Source: an uncultured Clostridia bacterium
Lineage (GTDB): Bacteria > Bacillota > Clostridia > Oscillospirales > Ruminococcaceae
Direction: 5' to 3'
Length of the DNA: 58,027 nucleotides
Assembly: GCA_947589035.1 (NCBI GenBank)
Contig: CANPYZ010000013.1
Location: 1-58,027 of the forward strand
Each line of letters starts with the position of its first letter. The first letter of the stretch is position 1. The notes beneath the pieces were generated by a model. It was not told where the DNA came from. It did no database searches and saw only the letters and a program-made list of their open reading frames with translations. A program made the position numbers and the translations under genes. Of the stretch, positions 27,520 to 36,803 are shown piece after piece.

Positions 27520-28233
27520 TTATAATTTTTTCCGAATAACGGATTGCCCTGCTTCATGACTATCTTTCAGATAATACCATAAAAATACAAACAGAGCGAA
27601 AATAAATTTGCCAATATTGATTTTCACTTTACAGCGAAAATTATATTTGCTTTTGTCCTCAATAAAATCATATTTTAATTGGATGTTTTTCCTTTTGACA
27701 TGCACCCAAATTCCCGTCTGACTGAATAAATTCTGCAAAATAATTTGCATGAGTCCATATTCTTCCGCACAAGCCGCAGCATCTTCTGCCGCAATTAAAA
27801 TGTCCGTTTCAATGGAATCCCATGTCATTGCTTTCCCTAAATAAACCATTGTTTCCGGTAAAGCGTGCATTCCGCTTTCTGCCATGTCTAACCGGTTCAC
27901 TAATTTTTGCATTCTTTCTGAAAATTTATCTAAAATTAATTTTTTTGGCGGTTTTTCAAGTTCTGTTTCGGTTTCCGGTTCAGGCGAATGCTTGTTTTTA
28001 GGTTTAGCATTGGAATTAGAATTAGAATCAGAAACAGTTTTTTTCTTGCGTTTTGATTTAGAAGGCAGTAACTTAATTCCAAAATATCGCACATTCCAGA
28101 AAATTTCTCCGTCCCAGTACTGCACATGTACAATAATACTGGATAAACAAATGATTATCATAATGGCTAAAATAATCCATATGACTGTCCACAGAATTTT
28201 CAGAATGCTTAAAAGCCCTAAAATTATCATCAT
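27520..28233 (-). CDS. DUF2953-family membrane protein
   Basis: 237 residues. An N-terminal membrane segment (about 5-33), a Ser/Asn/Lys/Pro-rich variable stretch (about 60-95), then a conserved domain ending in another hydrophobic segment (FIFALFVFLWYY). DUF2953 proteins (YtfI in Bacillus) nearly always sit beside ytfJ and are thought to work with it; the role is unknown. Its ATG overlaps the scpB stop by 4 bp (ATGA), so translation is probably coupled. Confidence 0.85.
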   Translation of the reverse strand: MMIILGLLSILKILWTVIWIILAIMIIICLSSIIVHVQYWDGEIFWNVRYFGIKLLPSKSKRKKKTVSDSNSNSNAKPKNKHSPEPETETELEKPPKKLILDKFSERMQKLVNRLDMAESGMHALPETMVYLGKAMTWDSIETDILIAAEDAAACAEEYGLMQIILQNLFSQTGIWVHVKRKNIQLKYDFIEDKSKYNFRCKVKINIGKFIFALFVFLWYYLKDSHEAGQSVIRKKL

Positions 28234-28784
28234 TCAGACACGTCCTGTTTCATTAGTTCCCTTGTAAAGGCTTTCGGATTCGGGTCAGGTAATTCTTTCA
28301 GCGATTGTAAACCAAATACCCTTAAAAATAAATCCGTTGTCCGGTAGCCTATCGGATGCCCGGGAACGTCAATTCTTCCTGCCTCTTCAATCAAGCCTTT
28401 ATCCACTAAAGAATTTACTACGGAAGAACTATCTATTCCCCGGACTCGTTCAATAAATCCTTTGCTGACTGGCTGATTATAGGCAATAATGGTTAAGGCT
28501 TCCATTGCTGCATTAGATAAGGGCTGCATTCTTCTGGTTTCCATGCATGTCCGAATAATCGGGGCAAATTCTTGCTTTACGGCTAACTGCCACGCCGTTT
28601 CTAAATGCAAAAGCTGTAAAGCTGAATCCGGTTCAGCATATTTTTGCTTTAATTTTTCCATAATTAGTAATATTTCCTGTTTCGTAACTTCTAATAATTG
28701 GGCAAGTTTCGCCGTTTCCACGGGGTCACCCATTGCAAATAAAATCGCTTCCACTTCTGCACAAAGTTGTTTTTCTTCTGTCAT
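28230..28784 (-). CDS. scpB: Segregation and condensation protein B
   Basis: Partner of ScpA and SMC in the bacterial condensin complex. 184 residues with two winged-helix domains; TIIAYNQPVSKGFIERVRGIDSS and the GHPIGYRTTDLFLRVFGL end are family landmarks. The start at 28784 forms an ATGA overlap with scpA; an upstream ATG at 28814 would lie well inside scpA. Last of the M50-scpA-scpB-DUF2953 coupled run before ytfJ. Confidence 0.96.
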   Translation of the reverse strand: MTEEKQLCAEVEAILFAMGDPVETAKLAQLLEVTKQEILLIMEKLKQKYAEPDSALQLLHLETAWQLAVKQEFAPIIRTCMETRRMQPLSNAAMEALTIIAYNQPVSKGFIERVRGIDSSSVVNSLVDKGLIEEAGRIDVPGHPIGYRTTDLFLRVFGLQSLKELPDPNPKAFTRELMKQDVSE

Positions 28785-29506
28785 TCTTCTGTCACCGCCT
28801 TTTTCGTTTCGCACATTGTCAGCATAGTATTATCTTCATTTAACGCAATTCTTCCGGAACGGGTTAATTCCAACACAGCTAAAAATGTTGCCACTCTCGC
28901 TGAACGATTCGTTACCCCTTCATAAAGGGAATCTACAGAAACTGTTTTCCCTTGATATAATTTTTTTAAAATAATTGTCACTCTGGAAAGAACAGAAACG
29001 GTTTTTTCCTGTTGTGTGACTGTGTTAGTTATCCGTTCAGAAAGAATTTGCCCTCTGAGTTGGTTTTTGCCGATTTGTGCAAATATTTCCGCAAGTTTTT
29101 CCGGTGAATGCTGTAAAGAATATTGTTGTTTAATTTTCGGGAGTTTCATTGGCGAACGGACGAAAAAATCATCTGCAATAAAATGTTTTTTTAATTCTTT
29201 CGCCGCCGCCTGCGCAAGTGCGTATTCAATTAGTGTACCTTGCAATTCCTGTTTTGCTTTTTCGGCTTCCTGCGGTTTCGGCAAAAGCGAAATAGTTTTA
29301 ATATAAACCAGTCTCGCTGCCATTTCTAAAAATTCGCCTGCTAATTCAAGATTTTGTTCCCTTGCCTGATCCATGTAAGATAAATACTGTTCTAATAATT
29401 TTGTGATTTCAATATCATGAATATTCAGCTGATGACGGGAAATTAAATGCAATAGTAAATCTAAAGGTCCTTCAAATACATCTAATTTAAATTGGATTCC
29501 GGTCAT
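28781..29506 (-). CDS. scpA: Segregation and condensation protein A (kleisin)
   Basis: Kleisin subunit that bridges the two SMC heads. 241 residues; the N-terminus IQFKLDVFEGPLDLLLHLI is diagnostic, and the C-terminal winged helix (residues 170 on) is present. Start at 29506 overlaps the M50 protease stop by 4 bp (ATGA). Confidence 0.97.
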   Translation of the reverse strand: MTGIQFKLDVFEGPLDLLLHLISRHQLNIHDIEITKLLEQYLSYMDQAREQNLELAGEFLEMAARLVYIKTISLLPKPQEAEKAKQELQGTLIEYALAQAAAKELKKHFIADDFFVRSPMKLPKIKQQYSLQHSPEKLAEIFAQIGKNQLRGQILSERITNTVTQQEKTVSVLSRVTIILKKLYQGKTVSVDSLYEGVTNRSARVATFLAVLELTRSGRIALNEDNTMLTMCETKKAVTEE

Positions 29507-30126
29507 GTTACCATCACCAGAAAATTCGTTGAATAATATAATAATTGATAAATCCAGTTGCCAAGATAAGACAAGGGAATGCCTAATATTCCTGTAATCA
29601 TCAGCAACATCACAATCCCGTAAAAATACCGTTCATTCTTCATGAACCATAATGCCGCTTTCGGCGGGAGAAAATATGTTAATACCCTCGAACCGTCTAA
29701 AGGCGGAACAGGTATCATATTAAACACAAACAAATTAATATTAATCAAAATAAAATAAAACAACATATACCCTACAGTGTCCATTTCTCCGGAACGCAGC
29801 CGGAAAACAATCATTCCCACAAATGCCGCCAATAAATTAGAAAGTGGTCCTGCAATTGCTGTCAGCATCATGCCCTTTTTCGGATTCTTAAACCGATTCG
29901 GATTGACTGGTACAGGCTTAGCCCAGCCAAACCCACAGAAAAATAACAAGATTACCCCTAAAAAATCTACATGCGCTAACGGGGAAAGTGTCATTCTTCC
30001 TTCATTTTTAGCCGTGTCATCTCCTAATTTATAGGCTGACCATGCATGTGCAAATTCATGTAACGGGTTAATCAGCAAAATAATCATAATCCGCACAAAA
30101 TATTCAATTAACTGTTCAGAAGCCAT
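29503..30126 (-). CDS. Site-2 protease family (M50) membrane metalloprotease
   Basis: 207 residues with about six membrane segments. The zinc site is HEFAH (about residues 24-28) and the third ligand is in PVPPLDGSRVL. It is the short type without PDZ domains, common upstream of scpA in Firmicutes. The substrate is unknown; this subfamily is separate from SpoIVFB, which cleaves pro-sigma-K. First gene of the operon, with a clear promoter upstream. Confidence 0.93.
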   Translation of the reverse strand: MASEQLIEYFVRIMIILLINPLHEFAHAWSAYKLGDDTAKNEGRMTLSPLAHVDFLGVILLFFCGFGWAKPVPVNPNRFKNPKKGMMLTAIAGPLSNLLAAFVGMIVFRLRSGEMDTVGYMLFYFILININLFVFNMIPVPPLDGSRVLTYFLPPKAALWFMKNERYFYGIVMLLMITGILGIPLSYLGNWIYQLLYYSTNFLVMVT

Positions 30127-30172
30127 TCCCTTACTCCCTTCTCGTTCTACTTGTGTAACACAATACTCTTAT

Positions 30173-30201
30173 ATTATACTACAAATTCGTCCACATTGCA
30201 A
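30173..30201 (-). promoter_or_regulatory. Promoter of the M50-scpAB operon
   Basis: TTGCAA (30196-30201) and TATAAT (30173-30178) on the minus strand, 17-bp spacer, 46 bp before the start codon. Confidence 0.78.
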
Positions 30202-30260
30202 GCCTATTTTCTGAAAAATTTCCCTGAAAAAAATTTTTTTGAAAAATTTGAAAAAAACAC

Positions 30261-30289
30261 TTGCTTTTTTTCTGACTTTGTGCTATAAT
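30261..30289 (+). promoter_or_regulatory. Promoter of rpmB
   Basis: TTGCTT (30261-30266) and an extended TGcTATAAT with TATAAT at 30284-30289, 17-bp spacer. Confidence 0.8.
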
Positions 30290-30342
30290 ATATGACATAG
30301 GTGTTTTTACACGGTTTCAAATTCAAAAGGGAGGTGTATTTC

Positions 30343-30528
30343 ATGGCAAAATGTTCAGTTTGTGGCAAAGGCGTGACATTCGGAAATAAGGTTTCCCATT
30401 CACACAGAGCATCCAGCAGAACCTGGAAACCAAACGTACAGCGTGTGAAAGCTATTGTCAAGGGTTCTCCCTGTCACATTTATGTATGCTCCAGATGTCT
30501 GCGTTCCGGTAAGGTGGAACGTGCGTAA
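30343..30528 (+). CDS. rpmB: 50S ribosomal protein L28
   Basis: 61 residues, normal for L28. Start at 30343 (MAKCSVCGKGVTFGNKVSHSH) behind GGGAGGTG; an upstream in-frame ATG at 30301 precedes that site. It carries two CxxC pairs (CSVC near the start and CSRC near the end), the zinc-binding C+ form. C+ forms are often paired with zinc-free paralogues regulated by zinc; none is in the window. Monocistronic. Confidence 0.97.
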   Translation: MAKCSVCGKGVTFGNKVSHSHRASSRTWKPNVQRVKAIVKGSPCHIYVCSRCLRSGKVERA

Positions 30529-30543
30529 ACCACATAATGAAAA

Positions 30544-30594
30544 TCAATCAGGAGTCAAGGCTTATTTCGTCATGTACCCCTGATTTTTTCATTA
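30544..30594 (+). terminator. Probable terminator of rpmB
   Basis: ATCAGG and CCTGAT pair across a long loop, followed by TTTTTTC. Weak because the loop is about 25 nt. Confidence 0.45.
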
Positions 30595-30617
30595 GAATAA
30601 AATTTATGCGAAAATGC

Positions 30618-30646
30618 TTGACAAACCCAGAAATCAGTAGTATAAT
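30618..30646 (+). promoter_or_regulatory. Promoter of the SseB-like gene
   Basis: Perfect TTGACA (30618-30623) and TATAAT (30641-30646), 17-bp spacer. Confidence 0.85.
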
Positions 30647-30716
30647 AAAATAAGATAAGTTCCGTTTCGATGATTTTCATCGAATAAGTTTTTAATTTTA
30701 CAATGAGGTGAATATT

Positions 30717-31532
30717 TTGGCAGAAATTAAACAAAGTCAAAAGCCGATTACTAATCCGGCTCTCGTTCAGGCAATGGACGCTATGAAACAAGAACGTAAC
30801 CAGAAAACAGAAGTCACTTTTGTTAATCATCTGAAGGCTGCACGTTTCCTCGTTCCGGCAAATATTAAAACTGTTCAGAACGCTCAGGCAAATTCAGACG
30901 GTACTGTAGAACTTAAAGAACAACCACAAATTAGTTTCGTTCTGTTCAATGACTCCGAGAAAAAGAAATTTTTCCCCTTGTTTACGGATATTGCTGAACT
31001 TCGTAAATGGAAAGAATCTAATCAGCATCAGCTTGCTGCGCTTTCCTATCGGGATTTGTGCGAATTTCTGAAAAGAAATCCTGAAAATGAAATCGCTGGT
31101 GCTGTAGTGAACCCTTACGGGCAGAATATTATGATTCCTTTAGCAAGCCTTCACCGGATTCTTAACACAGAAGCCATTGCCCCAGGTACGCAAATTCAAA
31201 TTGGCACACTGAAAGAAGACCCGATTGAACTGTTAGATGTTCTTAAAGAATATTTAGCCACAAAACCTGAAGTGAATAAGGCTTATTTGCGTGTCATGAA
31301 ACGTGAAGACAAGCCGAACCCGAATTTCTTACTTCTTATTGATACAAGCGTTTCCGAAGAAACACAAGTCAGAGAATTATTTAACGGCATTTCTCAGGCG
31401 GCTAAACCACATTTGCGTGGCGTGGAATTGGCAATCGCTCCGACAACAAACCGATTCGGTGAAGCTGCTTTACGTGATGCCGTTCCTTTTTATGAAAGTA
31501 ATTCCGGCATTACCATGTCCACAAATGCATAA
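30717..31532 (+). CDS. SseB-family protein
   Basis: 271 residues. The N-terminal half (LKAARFLVPANIK ... ISFVLFNDSEKKKFFPLFTDIAELRKW) is the SseB N-terminal domain, and the second half (PIELLDVLKEYLATKPEVNKAYL ... LLLIDTS) fits the SseB C-terminal domain. In E. coli SseB gives enhanced serine sensitivity; the molecular role is not known. Cytoplasmic, no signal. TTG start at 30717 is 6 bp after GAGGTG; a GTG at 30708 overlaps that site. Own promoter and terminator. Its nearness to glyA (serine hydroxymethyltransferase) is suggestive only. Confidence 0.8.
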   Translation: MAEIKQSQKPITNPALVQAMDAMKQERNQKTEVTFVNHLKAARFLVPANIKTVQNAQANSDGTVELKEQPQISFVLFNDSEKKKFFPLFTDIAELRKWKESNQHQLAALSYRDLCEFLKRNPENEIAGAVVNPYGQNIMIPLASLHRILNTEAIAPGTQIQIGTLKEDPIELLDVLKEYLATKPEVNKAYLRVMKREDKPNPNFLLLIDTSVSEETQVRELFNGISQAAKPHLRGVELAIAPTTNRFGEAALRDAVPFYESNSGITMSTNA

Positions 31533-31570
31533 AATTTCTAAAAATTAGCATGATTAAACTATTAAAATAA

Positions 31571-31607
31571 GGTCAGGCACTCGTTCAGAGTGTCTGCCTT
31601 TTTTGTG
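31571..31607 (+). terminator. Terminator of the SseB-like gene
   Basis: Imperfect stem around GCACTC-GTTCA-GAGTG flanked by AAGG/CCTT, followed by TTTTTT. Confidence 0.65.
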
Positions 31608-31698
31608 AAGAAAAAAATTTTTTTGTCAGAAATGGGAACATATTAGCCGTTTTTCAAGAATTTTTCAGAAAATTTTCAGAAAGATTTCAGAAACTGAC

Positions 31699-31727
31699 TT
31701 GCTTTTTTTAGGCAAATATGCTATAAT
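31699..31727 (+). promoter_or_regulatory. Promoter of the alarmone synthetase gene
   Basis: TTGCTT (31699-31704) and TATAAT (31722-31727) preceded by TG, 17-bp spacer. Confidence 0.78.
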
Positions 31728-31762
31728 ATAGGAAATATATTTTAGAATTGAGGCGTATGTTT

Positions 31763-32437
31763 ATGGACGAAGAACAATTCATGCTTGATACTGTTGTACA
31801 GATTACCCCCGCCCAACAAAAAGAACTGGTGAACGTTTTTCATGAGTTTATCGAACTCGAACATTTGTACACTTCCGCCGCTGAATTAGTGAAAACTCAA
31901 CTCAGCATTTACGATTCTGAATTTAGCGTGAAATTCAAAAGAAATCCCATTCACAGCATTGAAAGCCGTATTAAATCCCCTCAGAGCATTGTCGGAAAAT
32001 TACAGAAAAAAGGTCTGGAATTGTCCGCTAAATCCGCTCAGAAAAATCTTATGGATATTGCCGGCGTTCGGGTCGTTTGCTATTATATTAACGATATTTA
32101 CGCCATTTCTGAACTGCTTTTCACACAGAGGGAATACAAAATTGTTAAAATTAAGGATTATATTAAAAATCCTAAGCCCAGCGGTTACCGCAGTTTACAT
32201 GTCATTGTTATGGTTCCTGTTTACCTTGCTACACAGAAAAAAGAAGTTCCCGTTGAAATTCAAATTCGAACTATTGCTATGGATTTCTGGGCAAGTTTAG
32301 AACATCAGCTGCATTATAAAACAAAATCTGTCGTTTCTGAATCCCTGAAAAAAGAATTACAGGATTGTGCCGAAATTATCGCTAATACAGATTTGCGAAT
32401 GCAGGATATTTACGAAAAAATCAACGAATTAGAATAA
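31763..32437 (+). CDS. relQ: Small alarmone synthetase, (p)ppGpp synthetase of RelQ type
   Basis: Makes (p)ppGpp from ATP and GDP/GTP. 224 residues with the RelA/SpoT synthetase domain only: KFKRNPIHSIESRIKSPQSIVGKL, the DIAGVRVVCYY strand, SGYRSLHVIV and VPVEIQIRTIAMDFWASLEHQ, where the Asp, Glu and Arg of the active site are kept. There is no HD hydrolase, TGS or ACT domain, so it is not the long Rel enzyme. Start at 31763 has GAGG 9 bp upstream; TTG at 31748 and ATG at 31757 are poorer. Followed by glyA with its own promoter. Confidence 0.94.
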   Translation: MDEEQFMLDTVVQITPAQQKELVNVFHEFIELEHLYTSAAELVKTQLSIYDSEFSVKFKRNPIHSIESRIKSPQSIVGKLQKKGLELSAKSAQKNLMDIAGVRVVCYYINDIYAISELLFTQREYKIVKIKDYIKNPKPSGYRSLHVIVMVPVYLATQKKEVPVEIQIRTIAMDFWASLEHQLHYKTKSVVSESLKKELQDCAEIIANTDLRMQDIYEKINELE

Positions 32438-32470
32438 TTGCAAAATATTTCAGAAAAGTTCAGAAAAGTA

Positions 32471-32499
32471 TTGCAATTTTTCTGAAAATCTTGTATAAT
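32471..32499 (+). promoter_or_regulatory. Promoter of glyA
   Basis: TTGCAA (32471-32476) and TATAAT (32494-32499), 17-bp spacer. Confidence 0.78.
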
Positions 32500-32557
32500 A
32501 GATTTAGTGCTTTGAGGAAAAGCAAATCTATTTCTTTAAAAAAAGGAGAAGTTTCCC

Positions 32558-33814
32558 ATGTACAAAGAATTAATGGATACGATCGGTTACGTTGCAAGCG
32601 TTGACCCTGAAGTCGGCGCAGGTATGCAGAAAGAACTTGCCCGCCAGAAAAGAAATTTAGAATTGATTGCCAGCGAAAATATTGTTTCCCCGGCAGTAAT
32701 GGCAGCAATGGGCAGTGTTTTGACAAACAAATATGCCGAAGGTTACCCCGGTAAACGTTATTACGGCGGTTGTGAATGCGTTGACGTTGTGGAACAGATT
32801 GCCATAGAAAGAGCTTGCCAGTTATTCGGCGCAAAATTCGCTAACGTTCAGCCACATTCCGGCGCACAGGCAAACACTGCCGTTTATGTAGCTGTTCTTC
32901 AACCTGGTGACACTGTTCTCGGCATGAGCCTTGACGACGGCGGACACCTCACCCACGGTTCACCAGTGAATATTTCCGGAAAATATTTCCATTTCGTTTC
33001 TTACGGTTTAGACGACGAAACAGAAACAATTAATTATGACACTGTGCAGAAACTCGCTGAAGAACATCAGCCGAAATTGATTGTTGCCGGCGCATCAGCT
33101 TATCCCCGTGCAATTGATTTCCAACGCCTTGCTGAAATTGCGCATTCCGTTGGTGCTTTATTAATGGTAGACATGGCACACATTGCCGGACTTGTTGCCG
33201 CTGGTGTGCATCAATCCCCCGTCCCCTATGCCGATATTGTAACCACAACCACACATAAAACTTTAAGAGGTCCCCGTGGCGGTTTAATTTTAACGAATGA
33301 TGAAGCCCTTGCGAAAAAAATTAACTCCGCTGTATTCCCAGGCACACAGGGAGGTCCTCTCATGCATGTAATCGCTGCAAAAGCTGTTTGTTTCGGGGAA
33401 GCCCTCAAACCCGAATTTAAAGCTTATCAGCAGAAAATTGTGGAAAATGCTAAAGCCCTCGCAGAAGGCTTGCTGAAACGTGGGTTCAATCTCGTTTCCG
33501 GCGGTACAGATAACCATTTAATGCTTGTTGACTTACGTCCTTTCCACATCACTGGAAAAGAACTCGAACACCGTCTTGATGAAGTTTACATCACGGTGAA
33601 TAAAAACGCTATCCACAAAGACCCTGAAAAGAAATTCGTTACCAGTGGCATTCGCATTGGTACTCCGGCTGTCACAACCAGAGGTCTTGGCGTGGAAGAA
33701 ATGGACAAAATCGCTGAATATATTTTCCTTTGTGCAACCGATTTTGAACATAAAGCCGATGAAATTCGTGCAGGCGTAACCGAAATTTGCAAGAAATTCC
33801 CTTTATATGAATAA
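32558..33814 (+). CDS. glyA: Serine hydroxymethyltransferase
   Basis: PLP enzyme that converts serine and tetrahydrofolate to glycine and methylene-tetrahydrofolate, the main source of one-carbon units. 418 residues; PLP lysine K234 in [21 protein letters not shown] at the N-terminus and the [13 protein letters not shown] segment are all conserved. Start at 32558 follows AAAAGGAG. Monocistronic by its promoter, with a short stem-loop after the stop. Links to methionine synthesis (metA, hom in this window) through methylene-THF. Confidence 0.98.
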   Translation: MYKELMDTIGYVASVDPEVGAGMQKELARQKRNLELIASENIVSPAVMAAMGSVLTNKYAEGYPGKRYYGGCECVDVVEQIAIERACQLFGAKFANVQPHSGAQANTAVYVAVLQPGDTVLGMSLDDGGHLTHGSPVNISGKYFHFVSYGLDDETETINYDTVQKLAEEHQPKLIVAGASAYPRAIDFQRLAEIAHSVGALLMVDMAHIAGLVAAGVHQSPVPYADIVTTTTHKTLRGPRGGLILTNDEALAKKINSAVFPGTQGGPLMHVIAAKAVCFGEALKPEFKAYQQKIVENAKALAEGLLKRGFNLVSGGTDNHLMLVDLRPFHITGKELEHRLDEVYITVNKNAIHKDPEKKFVTSGIRIGTPAVTTRGLGVEEMDKIAEYIFLCATDFEHKADEIRAGVTEICKKFPLYE

Positions 33815-33840
33815 TTTTTCCTGAAACAACAATTTGAAAT

Positions 33841-33868
33841 AGGCGGACTTTGTTCGCCTTTTCTTTTT
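33841..33868 (+). terminator. Terminator after glyA
   Basis: AGGCGGAC and GTTCGCCT pair (one G-U) around TTT, followed by TTTTCTTTTT. The next gene starts 16 bp on with no promoter of its own seen, so some read-through is likely. Confidence 0.6.
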
Positions 33869-33883
33869 AAGGAGCGAACGTTT

Positions 33884-34798
33884 ATGCGAAAAAAGAAATC
33901 TCAACAGGACGATTCCGAAAAATTACAGGCTCTTCTGCAATCATGGAATATTTCTTTTCCGGAAACTTCCCTGAATGATTTCCCTAAGGCAAATTTTCCG
34001 GAAACTGCACTTTCCCCTTCTGAAACAAAAGAAGAAATTCCTGAACCCGTTCCCCCCACAGAATCAGAAAATTCCCATTCTGAACCTGTTCCCTCTGCTG
34101 AATCTTTACAGCTTGAGCCTTTGCATTCGGATTTGTCTGCTGCACCAATGAGTAACCCCTCCCGACATCAGGATTTTGATTTAAATCAATTATTCAAAAC
34201 ACAAATAATTCAATCATTGCATGGAACTGTCCGCATGATTTCATTTGATTATTTTGTTTTCGCTTTAGTTTTATGTTTATACGGGATTTATTCCATGCAC
34301 GGAATTAAAGCAATTATTTCTGTTTTTTGCTTTTTAGCGGCTTTTTTATGGATTTGGTATATGTTCAGCTGGAAATTGACGTTCAACGGCGAAACAAATC
34401 GCTTTTCTTTCTGTTCTTTATTTCGGGAAGAAATCACTTTTCACGCTTCCGAAATTGAAAACTTAACGATAGAAGAACACTATTTCCGCCGCAGCATGAA
34501 AGAAGTGCTGATGATGACTGTGCATTCCCGTAAAATTATTATCGTTCTCGGCTATCCTGATGTAATAACTCGCTCTGAAAAATATTTTGGCGGTTATCCT
34601 AACGCAAAAAAATTACTGTCCTATTTGAATTATTATCAGGAATTGCACGGAGATTTCCGGTATTCGCATTTGAGGAAATATGCTTATGTTCATGCTGAAC
34701 AGCCAAATTCTGAAAAAAATTCTTCCTCTAAAGAAGAACTCATGGAATTATTGTCCAAATATCAACAACAAATTAACCAAAATCAGCGAGGTGATTAA
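33884..34798 (+). CDS. Membrane protein of unknown function with PH-like C-terminal region
   Basis: 304 residues. The first 110 are cytoplasmic, acidic and rich in Ser/Pro/Glu. Two membrane segments follow (about 122-137 and 143-161, YFVFALVLCLYGIYSM and the AFLWIWYMF region). After them, KLTFNGETNRFSFCSLFREEITFHASEIENLTIEE has the strand pattern seen in bacterial PH-like membrane proteins. The tail is charged. I do not recognise a named family. Start at 33884 follows AAGGAGCG. It overlaps no neighbour and ends 2 bp before rarA, so the two are probably co-expressed. Confidence 0.7.
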   Translation: MRKKKSQQDDSEKLQALLQSWNISFPETSLNDFPKANFPETALSPSETKEEIPEPVPPTESENSHSEPVPSAESLQLEPLHSDLSAAPMSNPSRHQDFDLNQLFKTQIIQSLHGTVRMISFDYFVFALVLCLYGIYSMHGIKAIISVFCFLAAFLWIWYMFSWKLTFNGETNRFSFCSLFREEITFHASEIENLTIEEHYFRRSMKEVLMMTVHSRKIIIVLGYPDVITRSEKYFGGYPNAKKLLSYLNYYQELHGDFRYSHLRKYAYVHAEQPNSEKNSSSKEELMELLSKYQQQINQNQRGD

Positions 34799-34800
34799 CT

Positions 34801-36060
34801 TTGCCACTTGCCGAACAAATCCGCCCGAAAACATTAGATGACATTTTCGGACAGAAACATTTACTTGCTAAGGGAAAACCTTTGCGAAAAATTATTGAAA
34901 GCGGTCATATTCCGAATATGATTTTCTACGGCTCGTCCGGTATCGGAAAAACTACCGTTGCCCGAATTATTGCCGAACAGACGAATATGTCTTTTCACCC
35001 CCTCAACGCCACGCAGGCAGGCATTTCCGACATGAAATCTATTTTTTCGGAAGTAGGCACATTCGCCGGAATGAATGGTATTTTGCTTTACCTTGACGAA
35101 ATTCAATATCTGAACAAAAAACAACAGCAAAGTTTACTGCCCTATATTGAAAACGGCAATATTACCCTGATTGCCTCCACAACGGAAAACCCTTATTTTT
35201 CAATTTATCATGCAATTATCAGCAGATGTACAGTTTTTGAATTTAAGCCGTTAAATTTTTCCGAAATGCAAAAAGCCGTGGAAAGAGCTTTCCAAAAAAT
35301 CAATTATACTGATTTTATTTTAGAAGACGGGGTAATTTCCCATATTGCCCACGGCAGCGGCGGAGATGTCCGGAAAGCAATGAACGCTGTGGAATTATGC
35401 TTTCTTTCCGCTGAAAAAACTCCAGAAGGAAAAGATTACATTTCCCTTGAAACGGCGAAACTTTTAACTCAGCGCAGTAATATGAATTATGACCGTGACG
35501 GCGATTCCCATTATGATATTTTATCCGCCCTGCAAAAATCCATTCGGGGCAGTGATGAAAATGCTGCTTTACATTATGCCGCCCGACTGATTCAGGCGGG
35601 AGATTTACTTTCTTTAACAAGAAGATTACTCGTCATTGCTTCTGAAGATATTGGTTTAGCATATCCTGCTGTTGTTCCCATTGTGAAAGCCTGTGTGGAT
35701 AACGCTTTACAATTAGGACTTCCGGAAGCCCGCATTCCCATTGCGGAAGCGGTCATTTTATTAGCAACTTCCCCGAAATCTAACAGTGCTTATCTTGCCA
35801 TAGATGCCGCTATTGAAGATGTAAACCAATACGGCGCATTAGATTTCCCCCGTCATTTACAAAATCAACATTTTGACGGAGAAGGGGCTGAAATAAAGGG
35901 TCAACATTACCTTTATCCGCACGATTACCCGAATCATTACGTTCCTCAGCAATATCTTCCTGATGAAATTAAAGACCATGTTTATTATCATTTCGGAGAA
36001 AATAAACATGAACAAGCCGCTTTTGCCTATCGGCAAAATATTCTTAAAAATTTAAAATAA
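34801..36060 (+). CDS. rarA: Replication-associated recombination protein A, AAA+ ATPase
   Basis: RarA (MgsA) acts at stalled replication forks and has ssDNA-dependent ATPase activity. 419 residues: AAA+ domain with Walker A GSSGIGKTT (44-52) and Walker B LLYLDE (D99, E100), sensor 1 in IASTTENP, then the C-terminal tetramerisation domain ending near QYLPDEIKDHVYY. TTG start at 34801; the GAGGTG site lies inside the end of the preceding gene. mtnN follows 20 bp later. Confidence 0.96.
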   Translation: MPLAEQIRPKTLDDIFGQKHLLAKGKPLRKIIESGHIPNMIFYGSSGIGKTTVARIIAEQTNMSFHPLNATQAGISDMKSIFSEVGTFAGMNGILLYLDEIQYLNKKQQQSLLPYIENGNITLIASTTENPYFSIYHAIISRCTVFEFKPLNFSEMQKAVERAFQKINYTDFILEDGVISHIAHGSGGDVRKAMNAVELCFLSAEKTPEGKDYISLETAKLLTQRSNMNYDRDGDSHYDILSALQKSIRGSDENAALHYAARLIQAGDLLSLTRRLLVIASEDIGLAYPAVVPIVKACVDNALQLGLPEARIPIAEAVILLATSPKSNSAYLAIDAAIEDVNQYGALDFPRHLQNQHFDGEGAEIKGQHYLYPHDYPNHYVPQQYLPDEIKDHVYYHFGENKHEQAAFAYRQNILKNLK

Positions 36061-36080
36061 TTATTCCAAGGAGAAAAACA

Positions 36081-36758
36081 ATGAAAATTATTGGTATTAT
36101 TGGCGCAATGCCTTCCGAACTGAAAAATATTCAAACCATTCAGGTCAATCCCGTAATAAAAAAAATTGCCGGCTATGATTTCCATGAAAGTATGCACGGC
36201 ACGAATAAAATTATTACTGTTTGCTGTGGTATTGGAAAAGTCAATGCCGCTGTCTGCACGCAAATTTTAATTGATATGTTCCACGTGGAACATATTATTA
36301 ACACCGGAATTGCCGGAGGACTAAAAACAAATATTCATGTTCTGGAAATTGTCATTTCTACAAGCGTTCTTCCGCATGATTTAGATGCACACTTTTTAGC
36401 GGATTATCCGCCATATCATGCAGAATTTGAAGCCGATACGGCTTTACAGTCCCTTGCTTGTGAAATATGCCGTGAAATGAACATTGTTTATCATCAGGGA
36501 AAAATCATTTCCGGAGATGCTTTTATTACGGATAGCCAGATTAAAGCAAATTTAATTGAACAATTTCACCCTTACGCCGTTGACATGGAAACCGCCGCTA
36601 TTGGTCAGACAGCGTGGAGAAATCAAATTCCTTTCGTTAGTATTCGGTGTATTTCCGATTTAGCCGATGATGACGGGGCAATGAGTTTTGACGAATTTGA
36701 ACTTCTTGCCGCTGAAAGAGTTGCCGAAATCGTCATGAAACTATGCGAAAATGCTTGA
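36081..36758 (+). CDS. mtnN: 5'-methylthioadenosine/S-adenosylhomocysteine nucleosidase
   Basis: Cleaves adenine from MTA, S-adenosylhomocysteine and 5'-deoxyadenosine, clearing products of methylation and radical-SAM chemistry. 225 residues. The N-terminal glutamate is in GIIGAMPSEL, the ribose-binding site in DMETAAIGQTAW, and the catalytic aspartate in SIRCISDLAD. Start at 36081 follows CAAGGAG. It is the last gene of the rarA unit, before a strong terminator. Supports the methionine cycle along with metA, hom and glyA. Confidence 0.95.
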   Translation: MKIIGIIGAMPSELKNIQTIQVNPVIKKIAGYDFHESMHGTNKIITVCCGIGKVNAAVCTQILIDMFHVEHIINTGIAGGLKTNIHVLEIVISTSVLPHDLDAHFLADYPPYHAEFEADTALQSLACEICREMNIVYHQGKIISGDAFITDSQIKANLIEQFHPYAVDMETAAIGQTAWRNQIPFVSIRCISDLADDDGAMSFDEFELLAAERVAEIVMKLCENA

Positions 36759-36770
36759 ATATTTAATTTA

Positions 36771-36803
36771 AAAAGGCAGAACCTGAAAAGTTCTGCCTTT
36801 TAA
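36771..36803. terminator. Bidirectional terminator between mtnN and the feo operon
   Basis: AAAAGGCAGAAC/GTTCTGCCTTTT, a perfect 12-bp stem with A and T runs on both sides; serves mtnN and the converging FeoB-partner gene. Confidence 0.9.
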
